64,000 bases of DNA from Hyphomicrobiales bacterium (GCA_017302635.1 JAFLCX010000002.1:1289828-1353827), one strand, 5' to 3'. Shown: positions 45,229-54,261, numbered from the stretch's first letter. Notes: generated by a model not told the origin, from the letters alone. Numbers and translations: made by a program.

Positions 45229-46128
45229 TCAGACCATCTCCACCTTCCGCGCCTCCGCTACCATCCATCGGTGCAAGGTCAGCGCCGCCTGACTGAGCGG
45301 CTTCGAATGATGCGGCGTAACCAAATGATAGCACATGGAGCTATCGACGGAATATCCGCCCGGATTGACAACCTCGCCGCGTGACAGCTCCTCCTCGACG
45401 AGACAGGCCGGAACGACACCGAGCCCGAGCCCGACCCGAACGGCCCGCACCAGAACCTGAAACACGTCGAAAGCCGCAAAAGGCTTCGCCGGCGCCTCTT
45501 CGCGCACGCCATGAGCAGCCGTGAATTCCGCCCAGATGTCGCGCGACTGGAAATGCATCAGGCGCGGCATGGCGAGCAATTGCTCGAGCGGCACATCAAG
45601 CGGAGTGCCAGGGGGTGCGATGAGGATGTTTCGTCGGCCGAGAAGCGGCGTGCTGTCGCCATCCATCCACGGCCCTGCCCCGAAACGAACCTCGATTTCG
45701 GCACCGCCGCGATCGAATTCGGAATTCACCAAAAAGGTGGAGTACTGGATGTCGATATCGGGGTTGGCCGCGAAAAACTCAGGCAGACGAGGCAGCAACC
45801 AGCGATCCGAGACCATCGCCAGCGCACGGATGATCACCACCTTGCGGTTCGTCGCCTCGCGGGAGGCGCGATCGCAGACACGCTCCAGCTCGTCCAGAAC
45901 CGGCTGGAGATCGGCCATCAGTCGCGCGCCGACCGCGTTCGGCACCAGCCCGCCCTTGAGCCGATTGAACAGCGGCAGGCCGATGAAGCGCTCAACCTTC
46001 TCGATCTGCTTGCTCACTGCGCTCTGCGTGAGCCCCAAATGCACCGCCGCCTCGGAGCAGGAGCGGCGTAGGGCCACCTCTTCGAAAATCTCGAGCGCTT
46101 GCAGGGTTGGCAATTCGCGGTTGGGCAT
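45229..46128 (-). CDS. LysR-family transcriptional regulator (GcvA-like)
   Basis: A 299-residue regulator: N-terminal winged helix-turn-helix (LQALEIFEEVALRRSCSEAAVHLGLTQSAVSKQI, residues about 8-42) and an effector domain with the LNALRPVF-type periplasmic-binding fold. ATG at 46128 has GGAG nine bases upstream; a TTG five codons earlier is less likely. It is divergent from the peptide ABC operon and forms a unit with the deaminase and ankyrin genes. The palindrome GAGAATA-N13-TATTCTC lies right upstream (46144-46170) and is a likely autoregulatory site. Confidence 0.92.
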   Translation of the reverse strand: MPNRELPTLQALEIFEEVALRRSCSEAAVHLGLTQSAVSKQIEKVERFIGLPLFNRLKGGLVPNAVGARLMADLQPVLDELERVCDRASREATNRKVVIIRALAMVSDRWLLPRLPEFFAANPDIDIQYSTFLVNSEFDRGGAEIEVRFGAGPWMDGDSTPLLGRRNILIAPPGTPLDVPLEQLLAMPRLMHFQSRDIWAEFTAAHGVREEAPAKPFAAFDVFQVLVRAVRVGLGLGVVPACLVEEELSRGEVVNPGGYSVDSSMCYHLVTPHHSKPLSQAALTLHRWMVAEARKVEMV

Positions 46129-46143
46129 TTTGAAATTCTCCAA

Positions 46144-46170
46144 GAGAATATCTCAATGAGCATTATTCTC
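46144..46170. promoter_or_regulatory. LysR-type operator candidate between the LysR gene and the peptide ABC operon
   Basis: A perfect 7-bp inverted repeat, GAGAATA-N13-TATTCTC, sixteen bases upstream of the regulator's ATG. It contains the T-N11-A kind of arrangement usual for LysR-type sites and lies in the divergent gap (46129-46328). Confidence 0.6.
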
Positions 46171-46263
46171 TTTTCGCATGCATAACCCTGAGTTAGCCTC
46201 CAATTCAAGCCTGTTTGGCGGAATTTGGCGATTGCGCTTGATTTCGTCTTCAAGGGGCGATGC

Positions 46264-46282
46264 ATTTGTCGACACGACAAAT
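46264..46282. promoter_or_regulatory. Perfect 19-bp palindrome before the peptide ABC operon
   Basis: ATTTGTCG-ACA-CGACAAAT: two perfect 8-bp arms with a 3-base spacer, 47 bases upstream of the SBP start. The TTGT..ACAA form resembles operators of GntR/FadR-type repressors. It differs from the LysR-type palindrome at 46144-46170, so a second regulator is implied. Confidence 0.6.
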
Positions 46283-46328
46283 CGCCACCCGCGAAAAATG
46301 GCGGGGGCATGAACGGGGAGAATAAGAA

Positions 46329-47915
46329 ATGTCTTTGCGAAAACTGCTGCTGGTTGCCTCGACGACTCTGGCGCTCGGCATCACCATGGCCTCAGCGAAA
46401 ACGCTGCGCTACGCCAACCAGGGCGACCTGAAGTCGCTCGACCCCTACACCCTCAACGAGACCACCACGAACGCCCATCTCGGCCATGTCTATGAAGGCC
46501 TCACCTCGCGCGGCAAAAACCTCGCCATCGGCCCCGGCCTCGCTGAACGGTGGGAAATCCTTGACGGCGCGAAGAAATGGCGATTCCACCTTCGCAAGGG
46601 CGTGAAGTTCCACAACGGCGAGGATTTCACAGCGGATGATGTGATCTTCTCCGCCGATCGCGTGCGCGCCCAGGGCTCGAACTTCCAGACCCGTGTGCCG
46701 AAGGGCGCGAAGTTCAACAAGATCGATTCTCACACACTCGAAGTGGAACTCGAGAGCCCGAACCCGATCCTGATCGCACAATGGGATACGTGGTACATCG
46801 TCTCGAAGAAGTGGGCGGAAGCCAATGGTTCGGCCGCCCCCACCCCGGCCGCTGCGACGACCCCAAGCCACATCGCGCTCAACGCCAATGGCACCGGCCC
46901 GTTCCGGATCGAGAGTCATCAGGCCGGTGTCCGCACGGTGTTCAAGCCGCATGCGGGCTGGTGGGGCAAGCCGGAACATAACCTGACCGAGATCATCTTC
47001 ACGCCGATCCCGAATGACGCGACCCGCGTGGCTGCTCTCCTCGCTGGCGACGTCGATGTGATCGAACCTGTGCCGGTGCAGGATATCGCCCGCGTCAACG
47101 GCTCGGACAAGGCGCGCGTGCTCGCCGGCCCTGAACTGCGCACGATCTTCCTCGGTTTCGACCAGACCCGCGATGAACTGCTCGAAAGCAACGTGAAGGG
47201 CAAGAACCCGTTCAAGGATGTGCGGGTTCGCCAAGCCTTCAACATGGCTATCGACAAGGAGACGATCAAATCACGCGTCATGCGCGGGCTCTCGACGCCT
47301 TCCGCCCTGATGATCGCACCGGAGTTGTTCGCTTTCTCGGCCGCTTACCAGAGCCCGAAATTCGATCCGGATGGGGCGAAGAAGCTTCTCGCCGATGCCG
47401 GTTACCCGAACGGGTTCGAGGTGGGGATGGATTGCCCGAACGATCGTTATGTGAATGACGGGCAGATCTGCCAGGCCGCTGTGGGCATGCTCGCCCGCAT
47501 CGGCGTGAAGGTGAACCTCAACGCCCAGCCCAAGGCGCAGTATTTCGCCAAGGTGCTGAAGTCGGGCGGGTACAAGACCTCGTTCTACCTGCTCGGCTGG
47601 ACGCCCGGCACGTTCGACAGCCACAACGTGCTCCATGACATTCATGGCTGCCGCGCTGATGGCTCCCCGCGTGGCGAGTCCAACCTTGGTGGCTATTGCA
47701 ACAAGGAAGTGGATGCCCTGACCGACAAGATTCTCGTCGAAGGCGACTCGGCCAAGCGCAACCAGATGATCAAGCAGGCCTTCGATATCACGACGAAGGA
47801 ATTCGCTTACGTGCCGCTGCACCAGCAGGCTCTGGCCTGGGGTATCTCGCGCGACGTGACCCTCACGCAGCGCGCCGACAACTCGGTGCTGCTCTACTGG
47901 GCCACCAAGAAGTAA
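46329..47915 (+). CDS. Dipeptide/oligopeptide-type ABC substrate-binding protein
   Basis: A 528-residue solute-binding protein of the DppA/OppA class (SBP_bac_5). The signal peptide is LLLVASTTLALGITMASA. Family landmarks: LRYANQGDLKSLDPYTLNE, LAERWEILDGAKKWRFHLRKGVKFHNGEDFTADDV, and RVRQAFNMAIDKETI. One Cys pair (MDCPNDRYVNDGQICQAAVG) is typical for this class. Ligands in the class range from di- and oligopeptides to opines, nickel and glutathione, so the exact substrate is open. GGGGAG precedes the ATG. A strong stem-loop separates it from the permease genes. Confidence 0.93.
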   Translation: MSLRKLLLVASTTLALGITMASAKTLRYANQGDLKSLDPYTLNETTTNAHLGHVYEGLTSRGKNLAIGPGLAERWEILDGAKKWRFHLRKGVKFHNGEDFTADDVIFSADRVRAQGSNFQTRVPKGAKFNKIDSHTLEVELESPNPILIAQWDTWYIVSKKWAEANGSAAPTPAAATTPSHIALNANGTGPFRIESHQAGVRTVFKPHAGWWGKPEHNLTEIIFTPIPNDATRVAALLAGDVDVIEPVPVQDIARVNGSDKARVLAGPELRTIFLGFDQTRDELLESNVKGKNPFKDVRVRQAFNMAIDKETIKSRVMRGLSTPSALMIAPELFAFSAAYQSPKFDPDGAKKLLADAGYPNGFEVGMDCPNDRYVNDGQICQAAVGMLARIGVKVNLNAQPKAQYFAKVLKSGGYKTSFYLLGWTPGTFDSHNVLHDIHGCRADGSPRGESNLGGYCNKEVDALTDKILVEGDSAKRNQMIKQAFDITTKEFAYVPLHQQALAWGISRDVTLTQRADNSVLLYWATKK

Positions 47916-47945
47916 GCCGCCCGGCGAACTGACAAGTTCTCCCCT

Positions 47946-47972
47946 CCATGCCCGGCCTTTGGTCGGGCATGG
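47946..47972 (+). other. Strong intercistronic stem-loop after the peptide SBP gene
   Basis: CCATGCCCGGCC pairs with GGTCGGGCATGG through 12 bp (one G-U wobble) around a TTT loop, 31 bases after the SBP stop. There is no U-run. The position fits an mRNA 3'-stabilising element that lets the SBP be made in excess over the membrane subunits. Confidence 0.65.
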
Positions 47973-48020
47973 TCCCCTGATCCGGCGCTCTGTCGCGAGC
48001 GCCTATGGGAAAGTCGTGCC

Positions 48021-48998
48021 ATGCTCGCGTTTGTTGTCCGGCGCATTCTGCAATCCATTCTGGTGATGCTGGCGGTCGCGCTGATTGCCTTCACTTTGTT
48101 TCGCTTTGTCGGCGATCCGGTGAACCAGATGGTCGGAGCCGATACGCCCCAGGCCGAAGTCGAGAAGATGCGCGAAGTTCTGGGCCTGAACGACTCGACC
48201 CTTGTTCAATTCGCGCGCTTCATCTGGAATGCGCTGCATTTCGATTTCGGCATTTCCTACCAGTTCCGCCAATCCGTCACTGCCTTGCTCGCTGAGCGCG
48301 CTCCCGCAACGCTGGAACTCGCGCTCGCGGCGGCTGCCTTCGCGCTGGTGGTTGGCGTGCTGATGGGCGTCTATTGCGCCCTGCGCAAGGATGGCTTCCT
48401 CGCCAAGCTTTTTCAGGCGGTGAGCCTCGTGGGTGTCAGCCTGCCCACTTTTCTCATCGGCATCCTGCTGATCTATCTGTTCTCGGTCGCTCTGAACTGG
48501 CTGCCCTCGAACGGACGCGGGCAAGTGGTGAAAGTCGGCGACTGGTGGACCACCGGTTTCCTCACCGTTTCGGGCTGGAAGGCCCTGATCCTGCCCGCGA
48601 TCACGCTCGGCCTCTTCCAGATGACCCTGATCATGCGGCTCGTGCGCTCGGAAATGCTCGAGGTCTTGCGCACCGATTATATCAAGTTCGCCCGTGCCCG
48701 CGGCCTGACGACGCGTGCCATCCATTTCGGTCATGCCCTGAAGAACACGCTCATCCCCGTGATCACGATCACCGGGCTTCAGTTGGGCTCGATCATCGCC
48801 TTCGCGATCATCACCGAGACCGTGTTCAACTGGCCAGGCATGGGCCTGCTGTTCCTCAAGGCGGTGCAGAATGTCGATATCCCGATCATGGCCGCCTACC
48901 TCATGCTGATCGGCTTCCTGTTCGTGATGATCAACCTGATCGTCGATCTGCTTTACGCTTTTGTCGATCCGCGCCTGCGCGCGGCGATGCAGGGTTGA
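48021..48998 (+). CDS. Peptide-type ABC permease, DppB-like
   Basis: A 325-residue inner-membrane permease with six transmembrane helices and a large periplasmic segment after helix 1. The N-terminus LAFVVRRILQSILVMLAVALIAFTLFRF is the usual DppB start, and the EAA-type loop is DYIKFARARGLTTRAIHFGHALKNTLIPVIT. GMGLLFLKAVQNVDIPIM near the end is also typical. It forms the channel with the 49009-50016 product. Confidence 0.95.
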   Translation: MLAFVVRRILQSILVMLAVALIAFTLFRFVGDPVNQMVGADTPQAEVEKMREVLGLNDSTLVQFARFIWNALHFDFGISYQFRQSVTALLAERAPATLELALAAAAFALVVGVLMGVYCALRKDGFLAKLFQAVSLVGVSLPTFLIGILLIYLFSVALNWLPSNGRGQVVKVGDWWTTGFLTVSGWKALILPAITLGLFQMTLIMRLVRSEMLEVLRTDYIKFARARGLTTRAIHFGHALKNTLIPVITITGLQLGSIIAFAIITETVFNWPGMGLLFLKAVQNVDIPIMAAYLMLIGFLFVMINLIVDLLYAFVDPRLRAAMQG

Positions 48999-49008
48999 GG
49001 AGGCAGCC

Positions 49009-50016
49009 ATGAGCCATCCCAATCCCGAAGAGATCAAGGGCCTGACAACCGCACTCACCGGCGCTTCAGCCGGCGCCGCACCCCATCTTGGCCCACCCAG
49101 GCCGCGCAGCCTGATCGAGCGGATGAAGGACAGCGATATCTGGCTCTCCTTCAAGGCTTCGAAGCTCGCGATGGTCGCCGCTTTGGTGTTCGTGCTGATG
49201 ACATTCGGTGCCATTTTCGCACCACTTCTCGCGACGATGAACCCGTTCGATCCGGCGCAGATTTTCCTTGCCGATTCCTCCCTGCCCCCCGCCTGGGCGA
49301 CGGGTGGTGATCCGCGCTTTTTCCTCGGCACCGATGATCAGGGTCGCGACATGTATTCCGCGATCCTCTACGGGCTTCGGATCAGCTTGATTGTTGGCGG
49401 ACTTGGTGTGCTGCTGGCGGCGCTTATCGGCATCACGCTCGGGCTTGTCGCAGGCTATGTCGGCGGGCGGGTCGATGCGCTCATCATGCGCATCGCCGAT
49501 GTGCAGCTCACATTTCCCGCGATCCTGATTGCGCTGCTGATCGATGGCGTGTTCCGCGCTCTGGTGAAGACCGGCAACAAGGAGGAGAGCGCGATGTTCG
49601 TGCTCATCCTCTCGATCGGGCTCTCGTTCTGGGTGCAATATGCCCGCACGATCCGAGGCTCGACGATGGTCGAGAAGAACAAGGATTACGTGCAGGCCGC
49701 CCGCCTCGTGGGTCTGCCGGTGCCCATCATCATGCTGCGCCATGTGCTGCCGAACGTGATCGGCCCGACACTTGTGATCCTCACCATCAATCTCGGCCTC
49801 GCGATCATTACAGAGGCGACGCTCTCGTTCCTTGGCGTGGGGTTGCCGCCCACCCAGCCCTCGCTTGGCACGCTGATTTCGATCGGCCAGCGCTACCTGT
49901 TCTCAGGCGATTGGTGGATCGTTGCCTTTCCGGGCCTCACGCTCGCCATTCTGGTGCTGGCTGTGAACCTGCTGGGTGACTGGCTGCGCGATGCGCTCAA
50001 TCCGAAACTGAGGTAA
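49009..50016 (+). CDS. Peptide-type ABC permease, DppC-like
   Basis: A 335-residue permease with six helices. It carries the family GTDDQGRDMYSAILYGLRISL and the EAA loop DYVQAARLVGLPVPIIMLRHVLPNVIGP, and ends DWLRDALNPKLR as DppC proteins do. The ATG at 49009 follows GAGGAGG, which overlaps the previous stop codon region; the frame upstream overlaps the dppB-like gene and was not used. Confidence 0.95.
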   Translation: MSHPNPEEIKGLTTALTGASAGAAPHLGPPRPRSLIERMKDSDIWLSFKASKLAMVAALVFVLMTFGAIFAPLLATMNPFDPAQIFLADSSLPPAWATGGDPRFFLGTDDQGRDMYSAILYGLRISLIVGGLGVLLAALIGITLGLVAGYVGGRVDALIMRIADVQLTFPAILIALLIDGVFRALVKTGNKEESAMFVLILSIGLSFWVQYARTIRGSTMVEKNKDYVQAARLVGLPVPIIMLRHVLPNVIGPTLVILTINLGLAIITEATLSFLGVGLPPTQPSLGTLISIGQRYLFSGDWWIVAFPGLTLAILVLAVNLLGDWLRDALNPKLR

Positions 50017-50020
50017 TCCC

Positions 50021-51001
50021 TTGTCGGTCCCCGTCCTTTCCGTTCGCGACCTTCAGGTCGAGTTTGTCACGAGGCGCGGCACCTTGCGCGCGCTCGACGG
50101 CGTTTCCTTCGATATCGCCAAGGGCGAAATTCTCGGAGTCGTCGGGGAATCCGGTGCAGGCAAGTCCGTGACCGGTTCCGCCCTGATCGGCCTCATCGAT
50201 CCACCGGGCCGGATCGCGGGCGGCGAGGTGCTGCTGCACGGCGAGCGCATCGACAATCTCGATGCGGAGAGCTTGCGTCGCCTGCGCGGCAAGAAGATCG
50301 GCATGATCTTTCAGGACCCCCTCACCTCGCTCAATCCGCTCTACCGGGTCAGCGAACAGCTGATCCAGACGATACGCACCCATACCACGCTCTCGGAACG
50401 CGCGGCGCGCGAACGGGCGATCGGGCTACTTAATGAAGTCGGCATTCCTGCTGCCGAGCGGCGGATCGACAGCTATCCGCACGAGTTCTCGGGCGGCATG
50501 CGTCAGCGTGTCGTGATAGCCTTAGCCCTTTGCGCCGAGCCGGATTTCGTGATTGCCGACGAGCCGACGACCGCGCTCGATGTCAGTGTGCAGGCCCAGA
50601 TCATCGCGCTCCTCAAACGTCTCTGCGCCGAGCGTGGCATGGCGGCGATGCTGGTGACGCATGATATGGGTGTGATTGCTGAAACGGCGGATCGTGTCGG
50701 GGTGATGTATGCGGGCCGTGTGGTCGAGATCGGCCCTGTGGGCGATGTCATCAAGGAGCCGAAACATCCCTATGCCAAAGGGCTGATGGGGGCGATCCCT
50801 TCGCTGGAAGCCGAGATCGACCGGCTGACGCAAATTCCCGGTTCGATGCCACGCCTCTCGGCCATTCCGGCCGGATGTGCGTTCAATCCGCGTTGCGTCG
50901 ATGTTTTCGATCGCTGCCGCTCCGAGCGCCCCGGCCTGATCGGCGTGGGCGACAACCACAAGGCCGCATGCCACCTGCATGATGGGAAAGGGCGCGCGTG
51001 A
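50021..51001 (+). CDS. Peptide-type ABC ATPase, DppD-like
   Basis: A 326-residue ATPase: Walker A GESGAGKSVTG, Q-loop FQDPLTSLNPLYRV, signature EFSGGMRQRVVIALA, Walker B FVIADEPTTALD. The C-terminal oligopeptide domain has the Cys-rich AGCAFNPRCVDVFDRC segment, which in some relatives holds an Fe-S cluster. It starts with TTG at 50021, four bases after the permease stop. Its TGA overlaps the ATG of the next ATPase. Confidence 0.95.
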   Translation: MSVPVLSVRDLQVEFVTRRGTLRALDGVSFDIAKGEILGVVGESGAGKSVTGSALIGLIDPPGRIAGGEVLLHGERIDNLDAESLRRLRGKKIGMIFQDPLTSLNPLYRVSEQLIQTIRTHTTLSERAARERAIGLLNEVGIPAAERRIDSYPHEFSGGMRQRVVIALALCAEPDFVIADEPTTALDVSVQAQIIALLKRLCAERGMAAMLVTHDMGVIAETADRVGVMYAGRVVEIGPVGDVIKEPKHPYAKGLMGAIPSLEAEIDRLTQIPGSMPRLSAIPAGCAFNPRCVDVFDRCRSERPGLIGVGDNHKAACHLHDGKGRA

Positions 51002-51987
51002 TGGCCCGGAAATCGACCGCTTTCACTGAAATCACCGACCTGCGTCGCCTGTTCGATGTTTCGAAGCCTTTTCTGAACCGGGTGATCGAGCGCCAGCCGA
51101 AACAATTTCTCAAGGCGGTCGATGGCGTCTCCTTCGATATCAAAAAGGGCGAGACCTTCGCGCTGGTGGGCGAATCCGGTTCGGGGAAGTCCACTGTCGC
51201 ACGCATGGTGGTGGGTCTGCTGCCCGTGACCTCCGGCGAGGTGGTGATCGACGGCATTTCGATGACGAAAGTCGCCGATCATGCCCAGCGCCAGAAGATG
51301 CGCCGCCGGATGCAGATGATCTTCCAGGACCCCTATGCCTCGCTCAATCCGCGCTGGCGGGTGAGCCGCATCATCGCCGAGCCGATCCGGGCCTTTGGCC
51401 TCATGACCGACAATGCGGCGATCGAGGCGCGCGTGGGAGAACTTCTCGGGCTCGTCGGCCTGCACCCGGCCGATGGCGTGAAATTTCCGCATGAATTCTC
51501 GGGCGGCCAGCGCCAGCGCATCGCCATCGCGCGGACGCTTGCGGCCAACGCCGAGTTCATTGTCTGCGACGAGCCGACCTCGGCGCTCGACGTTTCCGTG
51601 CAGGCGCAAATCCTGAACCTGATGCGCGATCTGCAGAAGGAATTCGGGCTCACCTATCTCTTCATTTCGCACAATCTCGCTGTGGTGCGGCACATGGCGA
51701 CGCGGATCGGCGTGATGTATCTCGGGCGCCTGGTCGAGATCGCCGACAGCAAGACGCTGTTCTCGAACCCGCGCCATCCCTACACGCGCATGCTACTCGA
51801 TGCCGTGCCGGATATTGGCATGACAGGCCGGCAACGTACGCCGGTTGCGGGGGAAATCCCCAATCCGATCAATCCGCCATCCGGCTGCACCTTTCACCCA
51901 CGCTGCCCGCTGGCGACGGCTCGTTGCAAGGCCGAGGCGCCGAAGATGATCGACGGTGTGGCCTGCCACGCGGTGAACCCGAACTGA
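51001..51987 (+). CDS. Peptide-type ABC ATPase, DppF-like
   Basis: A 328-residue ATPase with a longer N-terminus than the DppD-like partner. Walker A GESGSGKSTVARM, Q-loop FQDPYASLNPRWRV, signature EFSGGQRQRIAIARTL, Walker B FIVCDEPTSALDVS, and a C-terminal GCTFHPRCPLATARC segment. The ATG at 51001 shares its A with the end of the preceding TGA; a GTG lies one codon upstream. It ends the five-gene peptide operon. Confidence 0.95.
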   Translation: MARKSTAFTEITDLRRLFDVSKPFLNRVIERQPKQFLKAVDGVSFDIKKGETFALVGESGSGKSTVARMVVGLLPVTSGEVVIDGISMTKVADHAQRQKMRRRMQMIFQDPYASLNPRWRVSRIIAEPIRAFGLMTDNAAIEARVGELLGLVGLHPADGVKFPHEFSGGQRQRIAIARTLAANAEFIVCDEPTSALDVSVQAQILNLMRDLQKEFGLTYLFISHNLAVVRHMATRIGVMYLGRLVEIADSKTLFSNPRHPYTRMLLDAVPDIGMTGRQRTPVAGEIPNPINPPSGCTFHPRCPLATARCKAEAPKMIDGVACHAVNPN

Positions 51988-52080
51988 CATTCCGGAAAGC
52001 CGAATTCGAACTCGACACGAAGCCAGCAGGCGGCGCAAGGTATCATCCTCGACTCGCGCCGCCCCAAGGCCCCTACCGGC

Positions 52081-52974
52081 ATGTCCGAAAATCACGAACG
52101 CCCGACCCAGAGCAAGCCGCTGGCGCTTGGCCTGCTGCTCGCCACGACTCTGCTTTTCGCGACCGGTGACACGATCGCGAAACTCGCGGTGGGCACCCTG
52201 CCCCCGGCGCAGATTCTGTTCGTGCGTTGTGTGATCGTGGTGGCGCTGACGGTGCCTTATGTCTGGTGGCGGCTTGGTGCTGCGGCCTTCCGGACCGACC
52301 ACCCCAAGACGCAGGCGTTTCGCGGTGTCGCGATCCTGTGTTCGTCGTTTCTCTTCATCAACGGACTCTCCTATCTGCCCCTCGCCGATGCCAGCGCGAT
52401 CAACTTTGTCTGGCCGCTGCTGATCACTGTGTTTTCGGTATTCATCCTCAAAGAGCAGGTCGGTGTGCGGCGCTGGGCGGCAACAATCGTCGGGTTTTGC
52501 GGCATGTTGTTGATCATCCGACCCGGAACTGGCGCTTTCCAGATCGCGGCACTGTTTCCGCTCGGCGCTGCCCTGACCTGGTCGCTCGCTGCCGTGGTGA
52601 CGCGATCCGTCTCGGCGCATGACCGAGCCGAGACCACGCTGGTCTGGACCAGCCTCATCATGCTGGCGGGCTCAGCCCTGATCATTCCGTTCTACTGGCG
52701 GACACCGACCATGCAAGAATGGGTGTTTATGGGCACGATCGGGCTGATCTCGATCATCGGACATTCCATGCTTGTTTACGCCTATGAGCGGGCGACAGCC
52801 TCGTTCCTCGCGCCGTTCTCATATGTGCAGCTCGTCTGGGCCACGACTTTAGGTTACCTCGTATTCGGGTCACTGCCCGATCGCTGGATCGCAGCCGGCA
52901 CGGCGCTGATCGTGGCGAGCGGCATCTATACCGCTCATCGCGAGCGTATCCGGGCGCGGGAGAAGCGGGCCTGA
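52081..52974 (+). CDS. DMT superfamily (EamA) membrane transporter
   Basis: A 297-residue membrane protein with ten helices in two EamA repeats. LGLLLATTLLFATGDTIAKLAVGTLPPAQILFVR is the first repeat start, and YAYERATASFLAPFSYVQLVWATTLGYLVFG the typical end of the second. Likely an exporter of amino acids or other metabolites; no substrate can be told. It stands alone and converges on the PPK2 gene with one base between their stops. Confidence 0.9.
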   Translation: MSENHERPTQSKPLALGLLLATTLLFATGDTIAKLAVGTLPPAQILFVRCVIVVALTVPYVWWRLGAAAFRTDHPKTQAFRGVAILCSSFLFINGLSYLPLADASAINFVWPLLITVFSVFILKEQVGVRRWAATIVGFCGMLLIIRPGTGAFQIAALFPLGAALTWSLAAVVTRSVSAHDRAETTLVWTSLIMLAGSALIIPFYWRTPTMQEWVFMGTIGLISIIGHSMLVYAYERATASFLAPFSYVQLVWATTLGYLVFGSLPDRWIAAGTALIVASGIYTAHRERIRAREKRA

Positions 52975-52975
52975 T

Positions 52976-54034
52976 TCAAGGGCCGCGCCGACGGGTTTCC
53001 GGATGCAGGGACTTACCAAGGATATGAGCGGCACTGCGCACCACATGCACGGTGGAGCCAACAATCAGCGGATCAAACCCGACGACCACATTCGGATCCT
53101 TGTTGGGATAATCGAGTGATGTGAGAAAATGCTGCAAGCAATTGAGCCGCGCACGCTTCTTGTCATCCGACTTGATGATCGTCCATGGCGCGTCGGCGGT
53201 GTCGGTGTAGAAGAACATCGCCTCTTTCGCTTCCGTGTAATCATCCCATTTGTCGAGGGAAGCAAGGTCGATCGGCGAGAGTTTCCACTGCTTGAGCGGA
53301 TCATTCTCCCGCGATTTGAAGCGACGATATTGCTCGGCCCGCGTCACCGAGAACCAGTATTTGAACAGTCGGATCCCGGAGCGCACAAACATCTGTTCGA
53401 GCGAAGGCGCCTGCCGCATGAATTCGAGATAGTCGCCCGGCTCGCAAAAGCCCATCACCCGCTCGACGCCGGCCCGGTTGTACCAGGAGCGGTCAAAAAA
53501 AACGATCTCGCCGGCGGATGGCAGATGCTCGATGTAACGCTGGAAATACCATTGTCCGCGCTCGCGGTCAGAGGGTTTTTCGAGAGCCACAACCCGTGCA
53601 CCGCGCGGGTTGAGATGTTCCATGAAGCGCTTGATCGTGCCGCCCTTGCCGGCCGCATCGCGCCCCTCGAACAGAACGACAATGCGCTGCCCGGTGGCCC
53701 GCACCCAGTTCTGCGCTTTCAGCAATTCGACCTGCAAGGCGGCCATCTGGCCAAGATAGGCGCGCTCGGTCAGGCGATCCTCATAGGGGTAGGTGCCGGT
53801 TTCGAAAGCACGGCGGACCGCATCAGGGTCCGTATGCAGACGGCGCAACGCTTCGCGACGCTCAGCTTTTGTGGTTCGAGCCGTCGGCGGTTCAATCGGG
53901 CTCTCCCCTTCCGCGACAGCAATCGCCCCGGCAGCCCTCACGATCGGCGAAGCTCCATCGACAACCCGCTCCGGCGTTTCCTTTTCAAGAGGCTGGGGCG
54001 CGGCTTCGACAGCATTTTCCGGCAACTTGTCCAC
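52976..54034 (-). CDS. ppk2: Polyphosphate kinase 2 (PPK2)
   Basis: Transfers phosphate between polyphosphate and nucleotides, favouring GTP or ATP formation. The PPK2 domain spans about residues 70-330: Walker A FEGRDAAGKGGTIKRF, FDRSWYNRAGVERVMGF (Walker B and lid), and KYWFSVTRAEQYRRF. The first 70 residues are Ala/Pro/Glu-rich and look unstructured. The start is GTG at 54034, preceded by GGGAGA; the longer frame to 54127 lacks one. The length, 352 residues, fits a class I PPK2. A Ppx/GppA phosphatase is encoded at 16003. Confidence 0.95.
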   Translation of the reverse strand: MDKLPENAVEAAPQPLEKETPERVVDGASPIVRAAGAIAVAEGESPIEPPTARTTKAERREALRRLHTDPDAVRRAFETGTYPYEDRLTERAYLGQMAALQVELLKAQNWVRATGQRIVVLFEGRDAAGKGGTIKRFMEHLNPRGARVVALEKPSDRERGQWYFQRYIEHLPSAGEIVFFDRSWYNRAGVERVMGFCEPGDYLEFMRQAPSLEQMFVRSGIRLFKYWFSVTRAEQYRRFKSRENDPLKQWKLSPIDLASLDKWDDYTEAKEAMFFYTDTADAPWTIIKSDDKKRARLNCLQHFLTSLDYPNKDPNVVVGFDPLIVGSTVHVVRSAAHILGKSLHPETRRRGP

Positions 54035-54187
54035 GGTGCTTCTCCCGCTCTGGCTCAAGATCGAAGGTGAGCAGGCTAACGACCGGGGACAGACTGTCTT
54101 TGATTCGCAACAAAAGCCGCCAGGCACTCAAGGCACCCAGTTCCGGGGTGTTGGCAGTGTGTATGATGCGCGGAGAATGTGGAAATT

Positions 54188-54261
54188 TGGCTGGGGGACC
54201 TGGATTCGAACCAAGACTAACGGAGTCAGAGTCCGCTGTTCTACCGTTAAACTATCCCCCA
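54188..54261 (-). tRNA. tRNA-Gln (CTG)
   Basis: The minus strand folds as a 74-nt tRNA ending in an encoded CCA. Acceptor TGGGGGA pairs with TCCCCCA, and the anticodon loop CTCTGAC sits on GCGGA/TCCGT, giving anticodon CTG. The T-arm contains GGTTCGAATCC. The gene lies between ppk2 and the DUF2865 gene. Confidence 0.95.
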
